From contig CAYJJX010000010.1 in NCBI GenBank assembly GCA_964370605.1, positions 16,357-80,356 of the forward strand: 64,000 nt of DNA, given 5' to 3'. This DNA is from CAYJBH01 sp964370605. Lineage in GTDB: Bacteria; Bacillota; Clostridia; Oscillospirales; Ruminococcaceae. The position numbers were made by a program, and so were the translations under genes. The notes under the pieces were generated by a model that was given only the letters and a program-made list of their open reading frames with translations, was not told the DNA's origin and made no database searches. Shown piece after piece: positions 26,041 to 35,612 of the stretch (position 1 is its first letter; each line of letters opens with the position of its first letter).

Positions 26041-29000
26041 ATGAACGATTTTGTACACCTGCATCTTCATACCGAATATAGCCTTTTGGACGGCGCTTGT
26101 CGTATCGAGGCTTTAATGGATCGTCTTGTCGAGATAGGACAGAATTCGGTTGCAATAACCGACCATGGCGTCATGTTTGGCGCGGTCGATTTTTATAAGG
26201 CTGCAAAAAAGAGGGGGATAAAACCGATTATCGGCTGTGAAGTTTATGTAGCAACACGTTCCATGACCGACAAGGTGCATAAGATCGATGGCAACAACCA
26301 CCTTGTTTTACTTTGCAAAAATGAAACAGGATATCGTAATCTATCTGCCTTGGTATCAGCCGGCTTTATCAATGGATTTTATTCAAAGCCGAGAATCGAC
26401 AAGGATCTTCTCAAAAAGCATAGCGAAGGGCTAATTGCACTTTCCGCCTGCCTTGCAGGTGAGATTCCGTCGGCATTGCTTGCCGGAAATTATGAAAAGG
26501 CGAAAGAAGCGGCAAGTTTTTATCATGAAATGTTCGGTGAGGACAATTTCTATATCGAGATACAAAATCATCATCTGCCAGAACAGGAAAAGATTCTTCC
26601 GGACCTAATTTCACTTGCGCGGGAAATGAATATACCGCTTGTTGCTACCAATGATAGCCACTATTTGCATCGTGAGGATTCAAAGATGCAGCGTGTGCTT
26701 ATCTGTATCGGAACAGGGAAGCTAACCACCGATGAAGATGTGCTTGAGTTTGGCACAGATGAATTTTATGTAAAGTCGGGTGATGAGATGGCGGCACTTT
26801 TTCCGCTTTGCCCCGATGCACTGGAAAACACTGTAAAGATTGCCGAAATGTGTGACTTTGAATTTGAGTTCGGAGTAACAAAACTTCCGCAGTTTACGCC
26901 CGATACCGACGAGACTCCGTTTGAATACTTTGAGCGTATTGTTTGGAAAGGGTATGAACGATACTTCTCAGACGATGATGAGGAAGCGAAGGAGCGAATA
27001 CTCTATGAGCTCGATGTAATCGATAGCATGGGTTTTACCGACTATTTTTTGATCGTTTCTGATTTTATTTCCTATGCAAAGTCAAAGAACATTCCTGTCG
27101 GGCCGGGAAGAGGAAGTGGCGCCGGAAGCCTTGTTGCATACTGCATCGGCATCACCGGAATCAATCCTATGAAATATGGTTTGCTGTTTGAGAGATTTTT
27201 GAATCCGGAGCGCGTCAGTATGCCGGATTTTGATATTGATTTTTGCTATGAGCGCCGCGGTGAAGTAATAAATTACGTCAATGAAAAGTATGGCAATGAT
27301 CATGTGGCACAGATAATTACGTTTGGTACCATGGCGGCGCGTGCGGCGGTTCGAGATGTCGGCAGAGTACTCGGGATGGCATATGCCGAGGTCGATCGAG
27401 TCGCAAAACTCATACCTACTGAATTAAAGATGACATTGAAAAAAGCGCTCGGACACAAGGAACTCAAGGCGGTCTATGATGGCGATCCGGCCGTGAGGGA
27501 ACTTTTTGACATGGCTATCAAGGTGGAGGGTATGCCGAGACACGCCTCAACCCATGCCGCAGGTGTTGTGATTACTCCGCTTCCTACCGTCAATTATCTT
27601 CCTCTTGCCGTCAGCAGTGATCAGATCGTAACCCAGTTCCCGATGACCACAATTGAAGAACTCGGACTTCTTAAGATGGACTTTTTAGGTCTTAGGACGC
27701 TTACTGTGATTGAGGATTGCATCAGGCAGATACCGGACAGTGATTTCAACATTGAAAACATTCCGCTTGACGACTCGGCAGTATATAATTTATTGTCGCA
27801 GGGTGAGACGGCGGGCGTCTTCCAATTTGAAAGTCAAGGGATTCAAAAGGTGCTGACCGGCCTAAGACCCAACAGACTTGAAGACCTTATTGCGGTAAAC
27901 TCATTATACAGACCGGGGCCGATGGACAGCATTCCAAACTATATTGAATGGCGACATCATCCGGAAAAGATCCGATACAAACACGAAAAACTGCGCCCAA
28001 TTCTTGCCGAAACATACGGCTGTATCGTCTATCAAGAGCAGGTCATGCAGATTTGTCGTGAACTTGCCGGCTTTTCATACGGTCGAGCCGATCTGATGCG
28101 CCGTGCTATGAGCAAGAAAAAGCATGATGTCATGGAGCAGGAGCGTCAGGTGTTTATTTACGGTCAGGTTGGTGACAGTGGCTGTCCCGGTTGCGTTGCA
28201 AACGGTGTTGACGAAAAGTCCGCCAACGAAATTTACGACGAGATGGCCGGTTTTGCATCATATGCTTTCAATAAATCGCACGCCGCCGCATACGCACTGA
28301 TTGCATATCAGACGGCGTATCTGAAATGTCACTATGAAAAAGAGTTTATGTCGGCTCTGTTGACCAGCGTACTTCACAGTACTGCAAAAATAATGGAATA
28401 CTCTGCAGTCTGTCGAGCAAAAGGCATAAAACTCCTTCCTCCCGATATAAACCGCAGTGACATTGGATTTACCGTCGACGGCGACAATATTCGATTCGGT
28501 CTGCTTGCCATAAAAAATGTTGGTGTGGGACTTTGCAGAATGGCTATTTCTGAGCGTAAAATAAAGCCGTTTACTTCTGTATTTGACTTTTGCACAAGAC
28601 TTTTTGGATCGGATATAAATCGTCGTGCTTTGGAATGCTTGATCAAGGCCGGTGCATTCGATGGGTGCGAATCAAATAGAAATGCCCTGCTTTTATCGCT
28701 AGAGCCGATGTTGAAGAGCATTGACAGCGACCGTCGCAGTAACATCGAAGGGCAACTTGATTTGTTCGGTGACGATTCTGAACAGCTAAATACCTTTACA
28801 CTACCGAGCGTCGATAATTTGTCAATTACAGAACAACTCAATATGGAAAAGGAAGTCAGCGGACTCTATCTTTCGGGTCACCCACTCGATCGATATTCCG
28901 ACCTTATAAGACAGCACAGCAACATAACACTTGCCGAGGCACAGGACGAAGAGCTTGCCCTCGAAAACGACAACAAAAGTGTGTCGCTGATCTGCAGCAT

Positions 29001-29478
29001 TGCTGCCACAAAATTTATATTTACAAGAAAAGGCGACACAATTTGTTTTGCCACCATCGAAGATCAGACTTCACAATCGGAACTGCTTATTTTTGCCAAA
29101 ACGCTGGAATCGTGTCGGAGCGAAATCGTTGAGAATGCGGTGGTGTTGGTAAACGGCCGCATTTCGTTCAAAGAAGACGAGCCATCAAAGATAGTAGCGG
29201 AGTCGATAACACCGGTACGACACATCAAACCTTTGCCGACAGGAAAAGAGGGGCTTTACCTTCGCATCGATAACAATAAAAATCCGCTATATAATAGAGT
29301 GGTGTCTACCCTTGAATTATATGAAGGGAATTTTCCGGTCTATGTGAGGTTTACCGATAACGGAAAGATGGTGAGATTACAAAGTCGCTACTGGGTTACC
29401 AAGAGTGAAAAACTCAATGATTCAATCGGAGAAATAATTGGTGCTGAAAACGTCGCTGTTGTAGAAGCGAAATTTTGA
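26041..29478 (+). CDS. dnaE: DNA polymerase III alpha subunit, DnaE type
   Basis: 1145 residues. The N-terminal PHP domain begins FVHLHLHTEYSLLDG. The polymerase active site includes GPGRGSGAGSLVAY and PDFDIDF with D396 and D398, then the fingers and thumb regions (YRPGPMD, YQEQVMQICRELAGF, FNKSHAAAYALIAYQTAY). A C-terminal OB-fold-like region covers about 970-1060. Length fits DnaE1. It is a core replication enzyme with its own AAGGA site. It is the last gene before a strong promoter that starts the LegB operon. Confidence 0.97.
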   Translation: MNDFVHLHLHTEYSLLDGACRIEALMDRLVEIGQNSVAITDHGVMFGAVDFYKAAKKRGIKPIIGCEVYVATRSMTDKVHKIDGNNHLVLLCKNETGYRNLSALVSAGFINGFYSKPRIDKDLLKKHSEGLIALSACLAGEIPSALLAGNYEKAKEAASFYHEMFGEDNFYIEIQNHHLPEQEKILPDLISLAREMNIPLVATNDSHYLHREDSKMQRVLICIGTGKLTTDEDVLEFGTDEFYVKSGDEMAALFPLCPDALENTVKIAEMCDFEFEFGVTKLPQFTPDTDETPFEYFERIVWKGYERYFSDDDEEAKERILYELDVIDSMGFTDYFLIVSDFISYAKSKNIPVGPGRGSGAGSLVAYCIGITGINPMKYGLLFERFLNPERVSMPDFDIDFCYERRGEVINYVNEKYGNDHVAQIITFGTMAARAAVRDVGRVLGMAYAEVDRVAKLIPTELKMTLKKALGHKELKAVYDGDPAVRELFDMAIKVEGMPRHASTHAAGVVITPLPTVNYLPLAVSSDQIVTQFPMTTIEELGLLKMDFLGLRTLTVIEDCIRQIPDSDFNIENIPLDDSAVYNLLSQGETAGVFQFESQGIQKVLTGLRPNRLEDLIAVNSLYRPGPMDSIPNYIEWRHHPEKIRYKHEKLRPILAETYGCIVYQEQVMQICRELAGFSYGRADLMRRAMSKKKHDVMEQERQVFIYGQVGDSGCPGCVANGVDEKSANEIYDEMAGFASYAFNKSHAAAYALIAYQTAYLKCHYEKEFMSALLTSVLHSTAKIMEYSAVCRAKGIKLLPPDINRSDIGFTVDGDNIRFGLLAIKNVGVGLCRMAISERKIKPFTSVFDFCTRLFGSDINRRALECLIKAGAFDGCESNRNALLLSLEPMLKSIDSDRRSNIEGQLDLFGDDSEQLNTFTLPSVDNLSITEQLNMEKEVSGLYLSGHPLDRYSDLIRQHSNITLAEAQDEELALENDNKSVSLICSIAATKFIFTRKGDTICFATIEDQTSQSELLIFAKTLESCRSEIVENAVVLVNGRISFKEDEPSKIVAESITPVRHIKPLPTGKEGLYLRIDNNKNPLYNRVVSTLELYEGNFPVYVRFTDNGKMVRLQSRYWVTKSEKLNDSIGEIIGAENVAVVEAKF

Positions 29479-29487
29479 GTAGCAAAT

Positions 29488-29516
29488 TTGACAACTATGT
29501 TCAAAAAGGATATAAT
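29488..29516 (+). promoter_or_regulatory. Consensus promoter of the LegB operon
   Basis: TTGACA (29488-29493) and TATAAT (29511-29516) match consensus at all twelve positions and are 17 bases apart, 35 bases before the LegB-type start. This marks the glycan genes as a separate transcription unit from dnaE. Confidence 0.85.
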
Positions 29517-29550
29517 CAAACAGATGTTTAAATAAGAAGGAAACACATTG

Positions 29551-30534
29551 ATGAGTAATAAAGTTATTGTAACCGGCGCCGACGGATTTATCGGCAGTCA
29601 TCTAACTGAAGAGCTTGTTCGAAGCGGAAAAAAGGTCACAGCTTTTTGTTATTACAACTCTTTCGGACAGGCAGGCTGGCTGGATACCTTGCCCAAAGAG
29701 ATAACCTCTGAGATTGAATTTTTCTATGGTGATATTCGTGACCCGAACGGTGTTCGTACAGCGATACGCGGCAAGGATATAGTGTACCATCTTGCGGCCC
29801 TTATAGCGATTCCTTTCAGCTATCATTCTCCCGACAGCTATGTCGATACAAATATCAAAGGCACGCTGAATATATTGAATGCGGCAAGAGAGTGTGATAC
29901 CCAGCGCGTGCTTGTTACTTCCACCAGTGAAGTTTACGGTACCGCGCAATATGTTCCGATAGATGAAAAACACCCATACCAAGGACAATCGCCCTATTCT
30001 GCAACCAAGATAGGCGCCGATCGCCTTGCCGAAAGTTTCTATCGCAGTTTTGAGCTTCCGGTAACCATTGTGCGTCCTTTCAACACCTTTGGTCCTCGTC
30101 AGAGTGCAAGGGCTGTCATACCAACCATCATTACACAGCTTTTGTTTGGAAAGACCGAAATAAAACTCGGTTCCTTGACGCCGACAAGGGACTTCAATTA
30201 TGTAAAAGATACTGCCGCAGGTTTTATGCGTATTGCCGAGTGTTCCAATACTATCGGTGAAGAGATTAACATTGCTACCGGACAGGAGATCAGTATCGGA
30301 GAACTCGCAAACGAGTTGATCGCACAGATTAATCCAACTGCAAAGATTGTAACGGACGATGAAAGACTGCGCCCTGAAAAGAGTGAGGTGGAACGTCTAC
30401 TTGGCTGCAATAAAAAGTTTATTCGTCTTTGCGGAGCACCGAATAATTATACTTTTGAAGAAGGAATCGCTGAAACAATTGAATTTATTAGACAAAATCT
30501 CGACCGATATAAGCCGGAAGTCTACAATATATGA
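29551..30534 (+). CDS. LegB-type NAD-dependent sugar 4,6-dehydratase
   Basis: 327 residues from ATG 29551; a TTG one codon earlier is possible. It is a short-chain extended dehydrogenase: cofactor motif TGADGFIGSHL, catalytic Thr/Ser region STSEVYGT and YSATK with the Tyr-Lys pair. GSLTPTRDFNYVKD is typical of the LegB branch. It should convert a nucleotide N-acetylglucosamine to its 4-keto-6-deoxy form, the substrate for a LegC-type aminotransferase (15684). The LegI-type synthase at 34038 is in the same operon. The next gene overlaps by 4 bases. Confidence 0.87.
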   Translation: MSNKVIVTGADGFIGSHLTEELVRSGKKVTAFCYYNSFGQAGWLDTLPKEITSEIEFFYGDIRDPNGVRTAIRGKDIVYHLAALIAIPFSYHSPDSYVDTNIKGTLNILNAARECDTQRVLVTSTSEVYGTAQYVPIDEKHPYQGQSPYSATKIGADRLAESFYRSFELPVTIVRPFNTFGPRQSARAVIPTIITQLLFGKTEIKLGSLTPTRDFNYVKDTAAGFMRIAECSNTIGEEINIATGQEISIGELANELIAQINPTAKIVTDDERLRPEKSEVERLLGCNKKFIRLCGAPNNYTFEEGIAETIEFIRQNLDRYKPEVYNI

Positions 30535-32078
30535 CACAGCGACTTAAAAAATTGCTTGATAACCGCATTGCCGTGCAGGTGCTGATCTACTCGGTGCTTT
30601 TTCTGGTGGCATTGTTTGTGGTATATTGGATGCGTGTATTTTACTATTTTGATTATGCATCCGGCCCTACCATGGTATTGATCGCGACTATAACGCTGTT
30701 TGCTATATATACCATCATGCGTTTGGTTGTTGTGAGGGTGAAGGACAATTTCGCTCTTTGGGGAGCTGTTTTGGTGTTGCTTTGTGGTCTGCTTTTCGCC
30801 TTTGCCAACCCACCACTCCAAACTCCGGACGAAAATGCGCATTTTCTTCGCACCTATGCTATATCATGCGGTTATTTTGATTTTGATCCGACAAGGGTTT
30901 ATCCAAATGACGTAGCGCTGATGTTAGAAGAATTCGAACCGTTTTACAGTCATTACCATACTCAACAAGGCGATCAGATCATCTATCGGTATGAAGACTA
31001 TTTCAATCGGCTTGCGGCAAACGATATAGCAACGACCGACAAAAACGAAGAGCCGATCTTAATGTTGATACTTCCGTATCTGCCGTCTGCTGCGGTTATA
31101 GCTCCGCTTCGGGCGCTCGGCGTCAGTGCACTGGTACTTCAGTTTGTTGCTAGGATTGTGAATGTTGTTATCTTTGCGGCGATTTGCTATTATGCCTTGT
31201 CGATCACCAAAAGATTTCGAGTGATGTTTCTTGCAACAATGTTGTTCCCGACCACACTCTTTATAGGCGCCTCCACCTCCTATGACAGTGCCATGCTTGC
31301 CATGTCTATTTTGCTGTTGGCGTTTGCATTCAAAGAAAAAATCACAACCAGAGATGTAATAATCATCTGCATTGTAACGGGCTATATATCGCATATTAAA
31401 ATACTGAATGTACTTTTGTTACTGCCGCTGTTGATAATAAATAAAAATAGCTGGGTCACAAAAATCCCCAAATGGCTTTTTGCGGTTTTGCTCAGTCTCT
31501 CTGCGATAATCGGATCGTTGGCGGTGACGACTTATGCCGGTATATTTTCTTCGTTTGAACCGATACCAAGACTTGACAGTGTCGATCCGGTTGGTCAGAT
31601 CCTCTTTATTCTTGGCAGCATTCCGAGATACTTGATTGTGATGTTCGGCTCTTTTTATGAAAACACTTTCTTTATTTCTGACCTTAGCAACTTTGGTTGG
31701 ACCGATACTGAAATTCCAATTATTGCTCATCTTGTAATACCATTAATGATTCTTGTCGCACTGTTATTCGCAGAGTTCAGAAAAGGCGATATGCCGATGC
31801 TTTTGATGTTGCTGTTCTTTGCGGCGATCTATACTGCCAGCGCTATTACCGGATTGTATGTGACCAACACTCCGGTGGCAATGGTTCGAGCGGTAGGAGT
31901 TCAGGCACGATATTTTCTGCCCGCAGTATATGCTTTTTTCATTGCACTTTCCATGTTCTTTGGGCGACATATTTCGGTCAAGAGTAACCTGACCGAAAGT
32001 GCAGCAGTTGCGGTACTGGGCGGATTTTCGTCCGCATCGGCTCTTTTATTATTTTTGACTCACAATGTTATGTGGTAG
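30531..32078 (+). CDS. DUF2142 polytopic membrane protein
   Basis: 515 residues with about 10-12 membrane segments. The stretch FANPPLQTPDENAHFLRTYA after the third segment is the DUF2142 hallmark, with an acidic loop that resembles GT-C glycosyltransferases. It overlaps the LegB-type gene by 4 bases (ATGA). DUF2142 proteins are common in surface polysaccharide loci and are thought to be membrane glycosyltransferases; no biochemical role is proven here. Its place between LegB- and LegI-type genes suggests a part in glycan assembly. Confidence 0.85.
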   Translation: MTQRLKKLLDNRIAVQVLIYSVLFLVALFVVYWMRVFYYFDYASGPTMVLIATITLFAIYTIMRLVVVRVKDNFALWGAVLVLLCGLLFAFANPPLQTPDENAHFLRTYAISCGYFDFDPTRVYPNDVALMLEEFEPFYSHYHTQQGDQIIYRYEDYFNRLAANDIATTDKNEEPILMLILPYLPSAAVIAPLRALGVSALVLQFVARIVNVVIFAAICYYALSITKRFRVMFLATMLFPTTLFIGASTSYDSAMLAMSILLLAFAFKEKITTRDVIIICIVTGYISHIKILNVLLLLPLLIINKNSWVTKIPKWLFAVLLSLSAIIGSLAVTTYAGIFSSFEPIPRLDSVDPVGQILFILGSIPRYLIVMFGSFYENTFFISDLSNFGWTDTEIPIIAHLVIPLMILVALLFAEFRKGDMPMLLMLLFFAAIYTASAITGLYVTNTPVAMVRAVGVQARYFLPAVYAFFIALSMFFGRHISVKSNLTESAAVAVLGGFSSASALLLFLTHNVMW

Positions 32079-32103
32079 CGTTTAAAAAAGGGAAGTTACT
32101 AAT

Positions 32104-34020
32104 ATGATACCTTTTTTTCAGGTCTTATTAACCTTGATATCTGTGATAGCCGTATCGATGGCACTCACCTTGTTTCTCAAGGTCAAGGCAGGATTATCTC
32201 CTCTCTTGACACTCGGGTCGGTGATTGCCTTATTAATTCTTGCCGGAATGATAAATCTTGCAGCACCAGTTGCAACTTTGTTCTTTGGATTGTCGGCAGT
32301 ATCGTGCGTCTTTATTTTTATTCGAATAAAAGAAGATAAAGCGGCTTTATTACTTTTCACCGATGTCGGTTTTATAAGTTTTGTGCTATTGTCGATATTT
32401 TTTATCACGCTTTTTTCAATACGTCAACCGCTTTTTTATGAATGGGATGATTTTTCTTTTTGGGGCACAGCGGCTCGTGTCGTTAGTGAAACCAATCTAC
32501 TCTATTCGGTTGCCGAAAGTAATCTTTATGGCCCTTCCCATCCGCCTGCACTTATCATGGCGGCCTACCTTTTCAACTTTTTGGGAGAATACGAGGCATT
32601 TCGCCATCTCTTGGGATATGATATTTTATTATTCGCGGCTTTTGGTGCTATTCTAAGTTGTTTTGATAAAGATAAGCGTCACTTTGCGGTAGCAATTCTT
32701 GTGATTTTACTGGTTTCGCCTTTTATAGCTCTCAATATTTTCGGTCGCGCAGTACATCTGATACCGGGATTTATGTCCGGCTATGCCGACTATCCGATGG
32801 GTATTATCTTTGGAGCGACTCTGACGGTATATTTTTGCCGAGTTGGCGGACGGCTATGGTCGATTATTACCACGTTTATCCTGCTGTTTCTGCTGACTCT
32901 TTGCAAAGAGACAGGTCTAGCCTTTGCATTACTTGCGGCAGGATTGATATCGGTTGATATATTATTCACGGCGCGAGAATATCACATTATAAAGCGAGTT
33001 TTGACATTTATCGGTCTTATGGTGACACCGGTCGTTGCATATGTTTCATGGGCTATCCACCTTGGGGCGGTAGCAGATGTCGATCGGACCGATACAGGTG
33101 GTGAAGAAGGTCTTAGCATGGGTGAAATGATGTTCACCGGTATCACAGAACTTGTTTCTCCGTCGGTTCGTACCGAGAAATTTTCCGCCGTTTTTGAAAA
33201 CCTTATCAGAGCTTTTTTCTTTGACCGAGTCATGTTGCTCGGGAGTGGTTTTGTCATTATAATAGCGATAACTTTATTGCTTCTGGCCGCATTCATCTTG
33301 TCAAAAGAAAAGCGCAGCCGCATTAATATTGCATTATTTTATGTTTTCAGTCTACTTGGATGCATGGCATATAATATTTTTCTCGGATTTACCTATGTTT
33401 ATATATTTACCGGCGACACCGGCATTGCACTCATATCATATTCAAGATATGTAATGCCCTATTATCTTGGCTGGTTTATTTTTGCTTTTGTGTATACGGC
33501 ATTCTTGCTTCAACGCAGTCCGCGATTGAAAAGGGTAACCCAGCCTGCGTTGGTATTGGCAGGTTGCGGAATCTTTGCTGTAAGTCATATGCTTACTCCT
33601 GCCGAGCTTACCTATATTGGATACGCAGATTCCCATTTTGCAGCGGGTAGAGAAACAATACAAAAAATCGAGACAGCGAAACAGCATTTTGATTCTGAGG
33701 ATATTGTGTTTTACATGCATTCAAGCGATGACGGGTATGGTTGGTTTCAAAACTATTATTATTTCTTTCCATATAATTTGGATTATTCGGGTGGCGGAGA
33801 TCTTGCACGATATGGTGGCGACGGTTTGACGGAGTATTTGGCTGAAATTGGTGCAGATATAGTGTATATTGATCACCTTGATATTACAGCAGGTGAGGAA
33901 TATCGACATCTATTCAGCGATGGACTGTCAAGCTATTTTGAAGGTGAAACCTATGTTTATAGTGTCGAGATGTTAAGTACCGGTGTTATTATGCATCCGA
34001 TAGAGATGAATATCGAATAG
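32104..34020 (+). CDS. Polytopic membrane protein, probably GT-C-like glycosyltransferase
   Basis: 638 residues. There are about 12 hydrophobic segments to residue 500, then a soluble C-terminal domain of about 130 residues with Tyr-rich stretches. The first large loop, FYEWDDFSFWGTAAR, carries paired Asp residues, and GPSHPPALIMAAYLF follows; both recall GT-C enzymes that use lipid-linked sugar donors. I do not recognise the exact family. The gene follows the DUF2142 gene by 25 bases and precedes the LegI-type synthase by 17, so it likely acts on the same glycan. Confidence 0.75.
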   Translation: MIPFFQVLLTLISVIAVSMALTLFLKVKAGLSPLLTLGSVIALLILAGMINLAAPVATLFFGLSAVSCVFIFIRIKEDKAALLLFTDVGFISFVLLSIFFITLFSIRQPLFYEWDDFSFWGTAARVVSETNLLYSVAESNLYGPSHPPALIMAAYLFNFLGEYEAFRHLLGYDILLFAAFGAILSCFDKDKRHFAVAILVILLVSPFIALNIFGRAVHLIPGFMSGYADYPMGIIFGATLTVYFCRVGGRLWSIITTFILLFLLTLCKETGLAFALLAAGLISVDILFTAREYHIIKRVLTFIGLMVTPVVAYVSWAIHLGAVADVDRTDTGGEEGLSMGEMMFTGITELVSPSVRTEKFSAVFENLIRAFFFDRVMLLGSGFVIIIAITLLLLAAFILSKEKRSRINIALFYVFSLLGCMAYNIFLGFTYVYIFTGDTGIALISYSRYVMPYYLGWFIFAFVYTAFLLQRSPRLKRVTQPALVLAGCGIFAVSHMLTPAELTYIGYADSHFAAGRETIQKIETAKQHFDSEDIVFYMHSSDDGYGWFQNYYYFFPYNLDYSGGGDLARYGGDGLTEYLAEIGADIVYIDHLDITAGEEYRHLFSDGLSSYFEGETYVYSVEMLSTGVIMHPIEMNIE

Positions 34021-34037
34021 AGCGAAAGGAATCATTC

Positions 34038-35033
34038 ATGTCAGTATTGATTATAGCCGAAGCAGGAGTAAATGCCGCGAACTCACTGGTAACCGCAAAA
34101 GAAATGTGCGATACAGCGCTGTCGGCCGGAGCCGATATTGTAAAATTTCAGACCGCAGTGCCGGAACTGGTTATAAGCCGTTTTGCAGAAAAGGCCGAAT
34201 ATCAAAAACGATCGACCGGTTCTGATGAAAGTCAGCTTGAAATGATAAAAAAATTGCACCTAACTTTTGAGGAACATGCAGAGCTGAAAAGATACTGCGA
34301 TGAGATAGGCATTATATATTTATCGACACCGTTTGATCTTGTCAGCCTTGAATTTCTTTCAACACTTGATATGCCTCTTTATAAAATCCCTTCAGGTGAA
34401 ATTACAAACCTTCCGCTTTTGGAGGCGATTGCCGAAAAGGGGAGACCGATAATAATGTCTACCGGAATGTGTACCCTTGACGAGGTAGGGGAGGCGGTAT
34501 CGGTGCTGGAGAGACATAGTCTTCCGAAGTTAACGTTGCTCCATTGTAACACAGAGTATCCCACCCCATATTGTGATGTGAATCTTAGAGCGATGTTGAC
34601 ACTTCGAGATCGTTTTTCGGTCGATGTCGGCTATAGCGATCATACCGACGGGATAGAGGCGTCGGTGGCGGCGGTAGCACTCGGTGCAACGGTAATAGAA
34701 AAGCATTTTACGTTGGACAAAAATGCACAAGGTCCCGATCATAAAGCGAGTCTTGACCCGGATGAACTTGAGAACCTTGTGAAGGCTGTTCGAAATACCG
34801 AAAAATTGCTCGGAAGTGATCAAAAGCTTCCATCACCCTCCGAAAGTCGCAACATAGAGATTGCACGAAAAAGTATTGTTGCGGCACGGTCAATTACAAA
34901 AGGTGAGATATTGGATGCAGATAATATTACTACAAAACGTCCCGGGAATGGTATAAGCCCGATGCGTTGGCATGACGTGCTTGGGCAGGTTGCGACTAAA
35001 GATTTTGCTGAGGACGAGCCGATCGAGCTGTGA
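34038..35033 (+). CDS. LegI/NeuB-type nonulosonic acid synthase
   Basis: 331 residues. The NeuB barrel carries IAEAGVNAANS, KFQTA, YLSTPFD, KIPSGEITN, LLHCNTEYPTP, VGYSDHTDG and EKHFTLDK. A C-terminal SAF (antifreeze-like) domain has KRPGNGISPM. It condenses a 6-deoxy-diacetamido hexose or ManNAc with phosphoenolpyruvate. LegB-, LegC-, LegG- and LegF-type genes in this window point to a legionaminic acid-like product rather than sialic acid. The subclass needs a phylogeny. AAAGGA lies seven bases upstream. Confidence 0.88.
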   Translation: MSVLIIAEAGVNAANSLVTAKEMCDTALSAGADIVKFQTAVPELVISRFAEKAEYQKRSTGSDESQLEMIKKLHLTFEEHAELKRYCDEIGIIYLSTPFDLVSLEFLSTLDMPLYKIPSGEITNLPLLEAIAEKGRPIIMSTGMCTLDEVGEAVSVLERHSLPKLTLLHCNTEYPTPYCDVNLRAMLTLRDRFSVDVGYSDHTDGIEASVAAVALGATVIEKHFTLDKNAQGPDHKASLDPDELENLVKAVRNTEKLLGSDQKLPSPSESRNIEIARKSIVAARSITKGEILDADNITTKRPGNGISPMRWHDVLGQVATKDFAEDEPIEL

Positions 35034-35072
35034 CAATATCGAGATTATAAACCGAAAAATCAGGTGATTAAT

Positions 35073-35483
35073 ATGGAAAGTATCATTGTAGTCGCGCTTA
35101 AGGGCGTGATATTATACGACGGTCGTGTACTGATTGTCAAGCGTTCTCAAGACGATGAGGTTGGTGCAAACTCTTGGGAATTTGCCGGAGGAAAACTGGA
35201 GTTTGGCGAAGAGCTGGAAACGGCATTGAAACGGGAGATATCGGAAGAAGTCGGCCTTGAAATTGATGTGAACGGCCTTTTATATGCGACTACTTTTAAA
35301 ACAAGTGAACATAGACAGATTGTTATTTTAACATACCTATGCAATGCCCACTCAAACAAAGTCTGCCTTTCGGCCGAACATCAGGATTTTCTTTGGGCTA
35401 CCGAACAGGAACTAAAGGACATGCTTGTGAAGCCGATTGTAAACGACATGGATAACAATTCGGTTTGGGAAAAAATATTTTGA
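35073..35483 (+). CDS. Nudix hydrolase (MutT-like)
   Basis: 136 residues from ATG 35073, with AGGTGA upstream that also contains a possible GTG start at 35064. A complete Nudix box is present: GGKLEFGEELETALKREI followed by SEEVGLEI, with the conserved Gly, Glu, Arg-Glu and Glu-Glu residues. It hydrolyses a nucleoside diphosphate linked to another group. An 8-oxo-dGTP-type role is common for this size, but the substrate is not determined. It is the last gene of the LegB operon, followed by a terminator. Confidence 0.92.
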   Translation: MESIIVVALKGVILYDGRVLIVKRSQDDEVGANSWEFAGGKLEFGEELETALKREISEEVGLEIDVNGLLYATTFKTSEHRQIVILTYLCNAHSNKVCLSAEHQDFLWATEQELKDMLVKPIVNDMDNNSVWEKIF

Positions 35484-35525
35484 AATGTCACGGCTTAGAT
35501 ATTGTGCATCTTACGTGTGATTAGA

Positions 35526-35564
35526 AAAAGTCTATGCTTAACTTTATGTTAAGCACAGACTTTT
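35526..35564. terminator. Bidirectional terminator after the LegB operon
   Basis: A 17-position stem with one mismatch (35526-35542 with 35548-35564) and a 5-base loop, with A-rich and T-rich flanks, lies between the convergent Nudix and ddh genes. Confidence 0.88.
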
Positions 35565-35612
35565 TAATTAGTTAAAATATGTTAACGTTGCAGATACCGT
35601 CAAATAACAATT

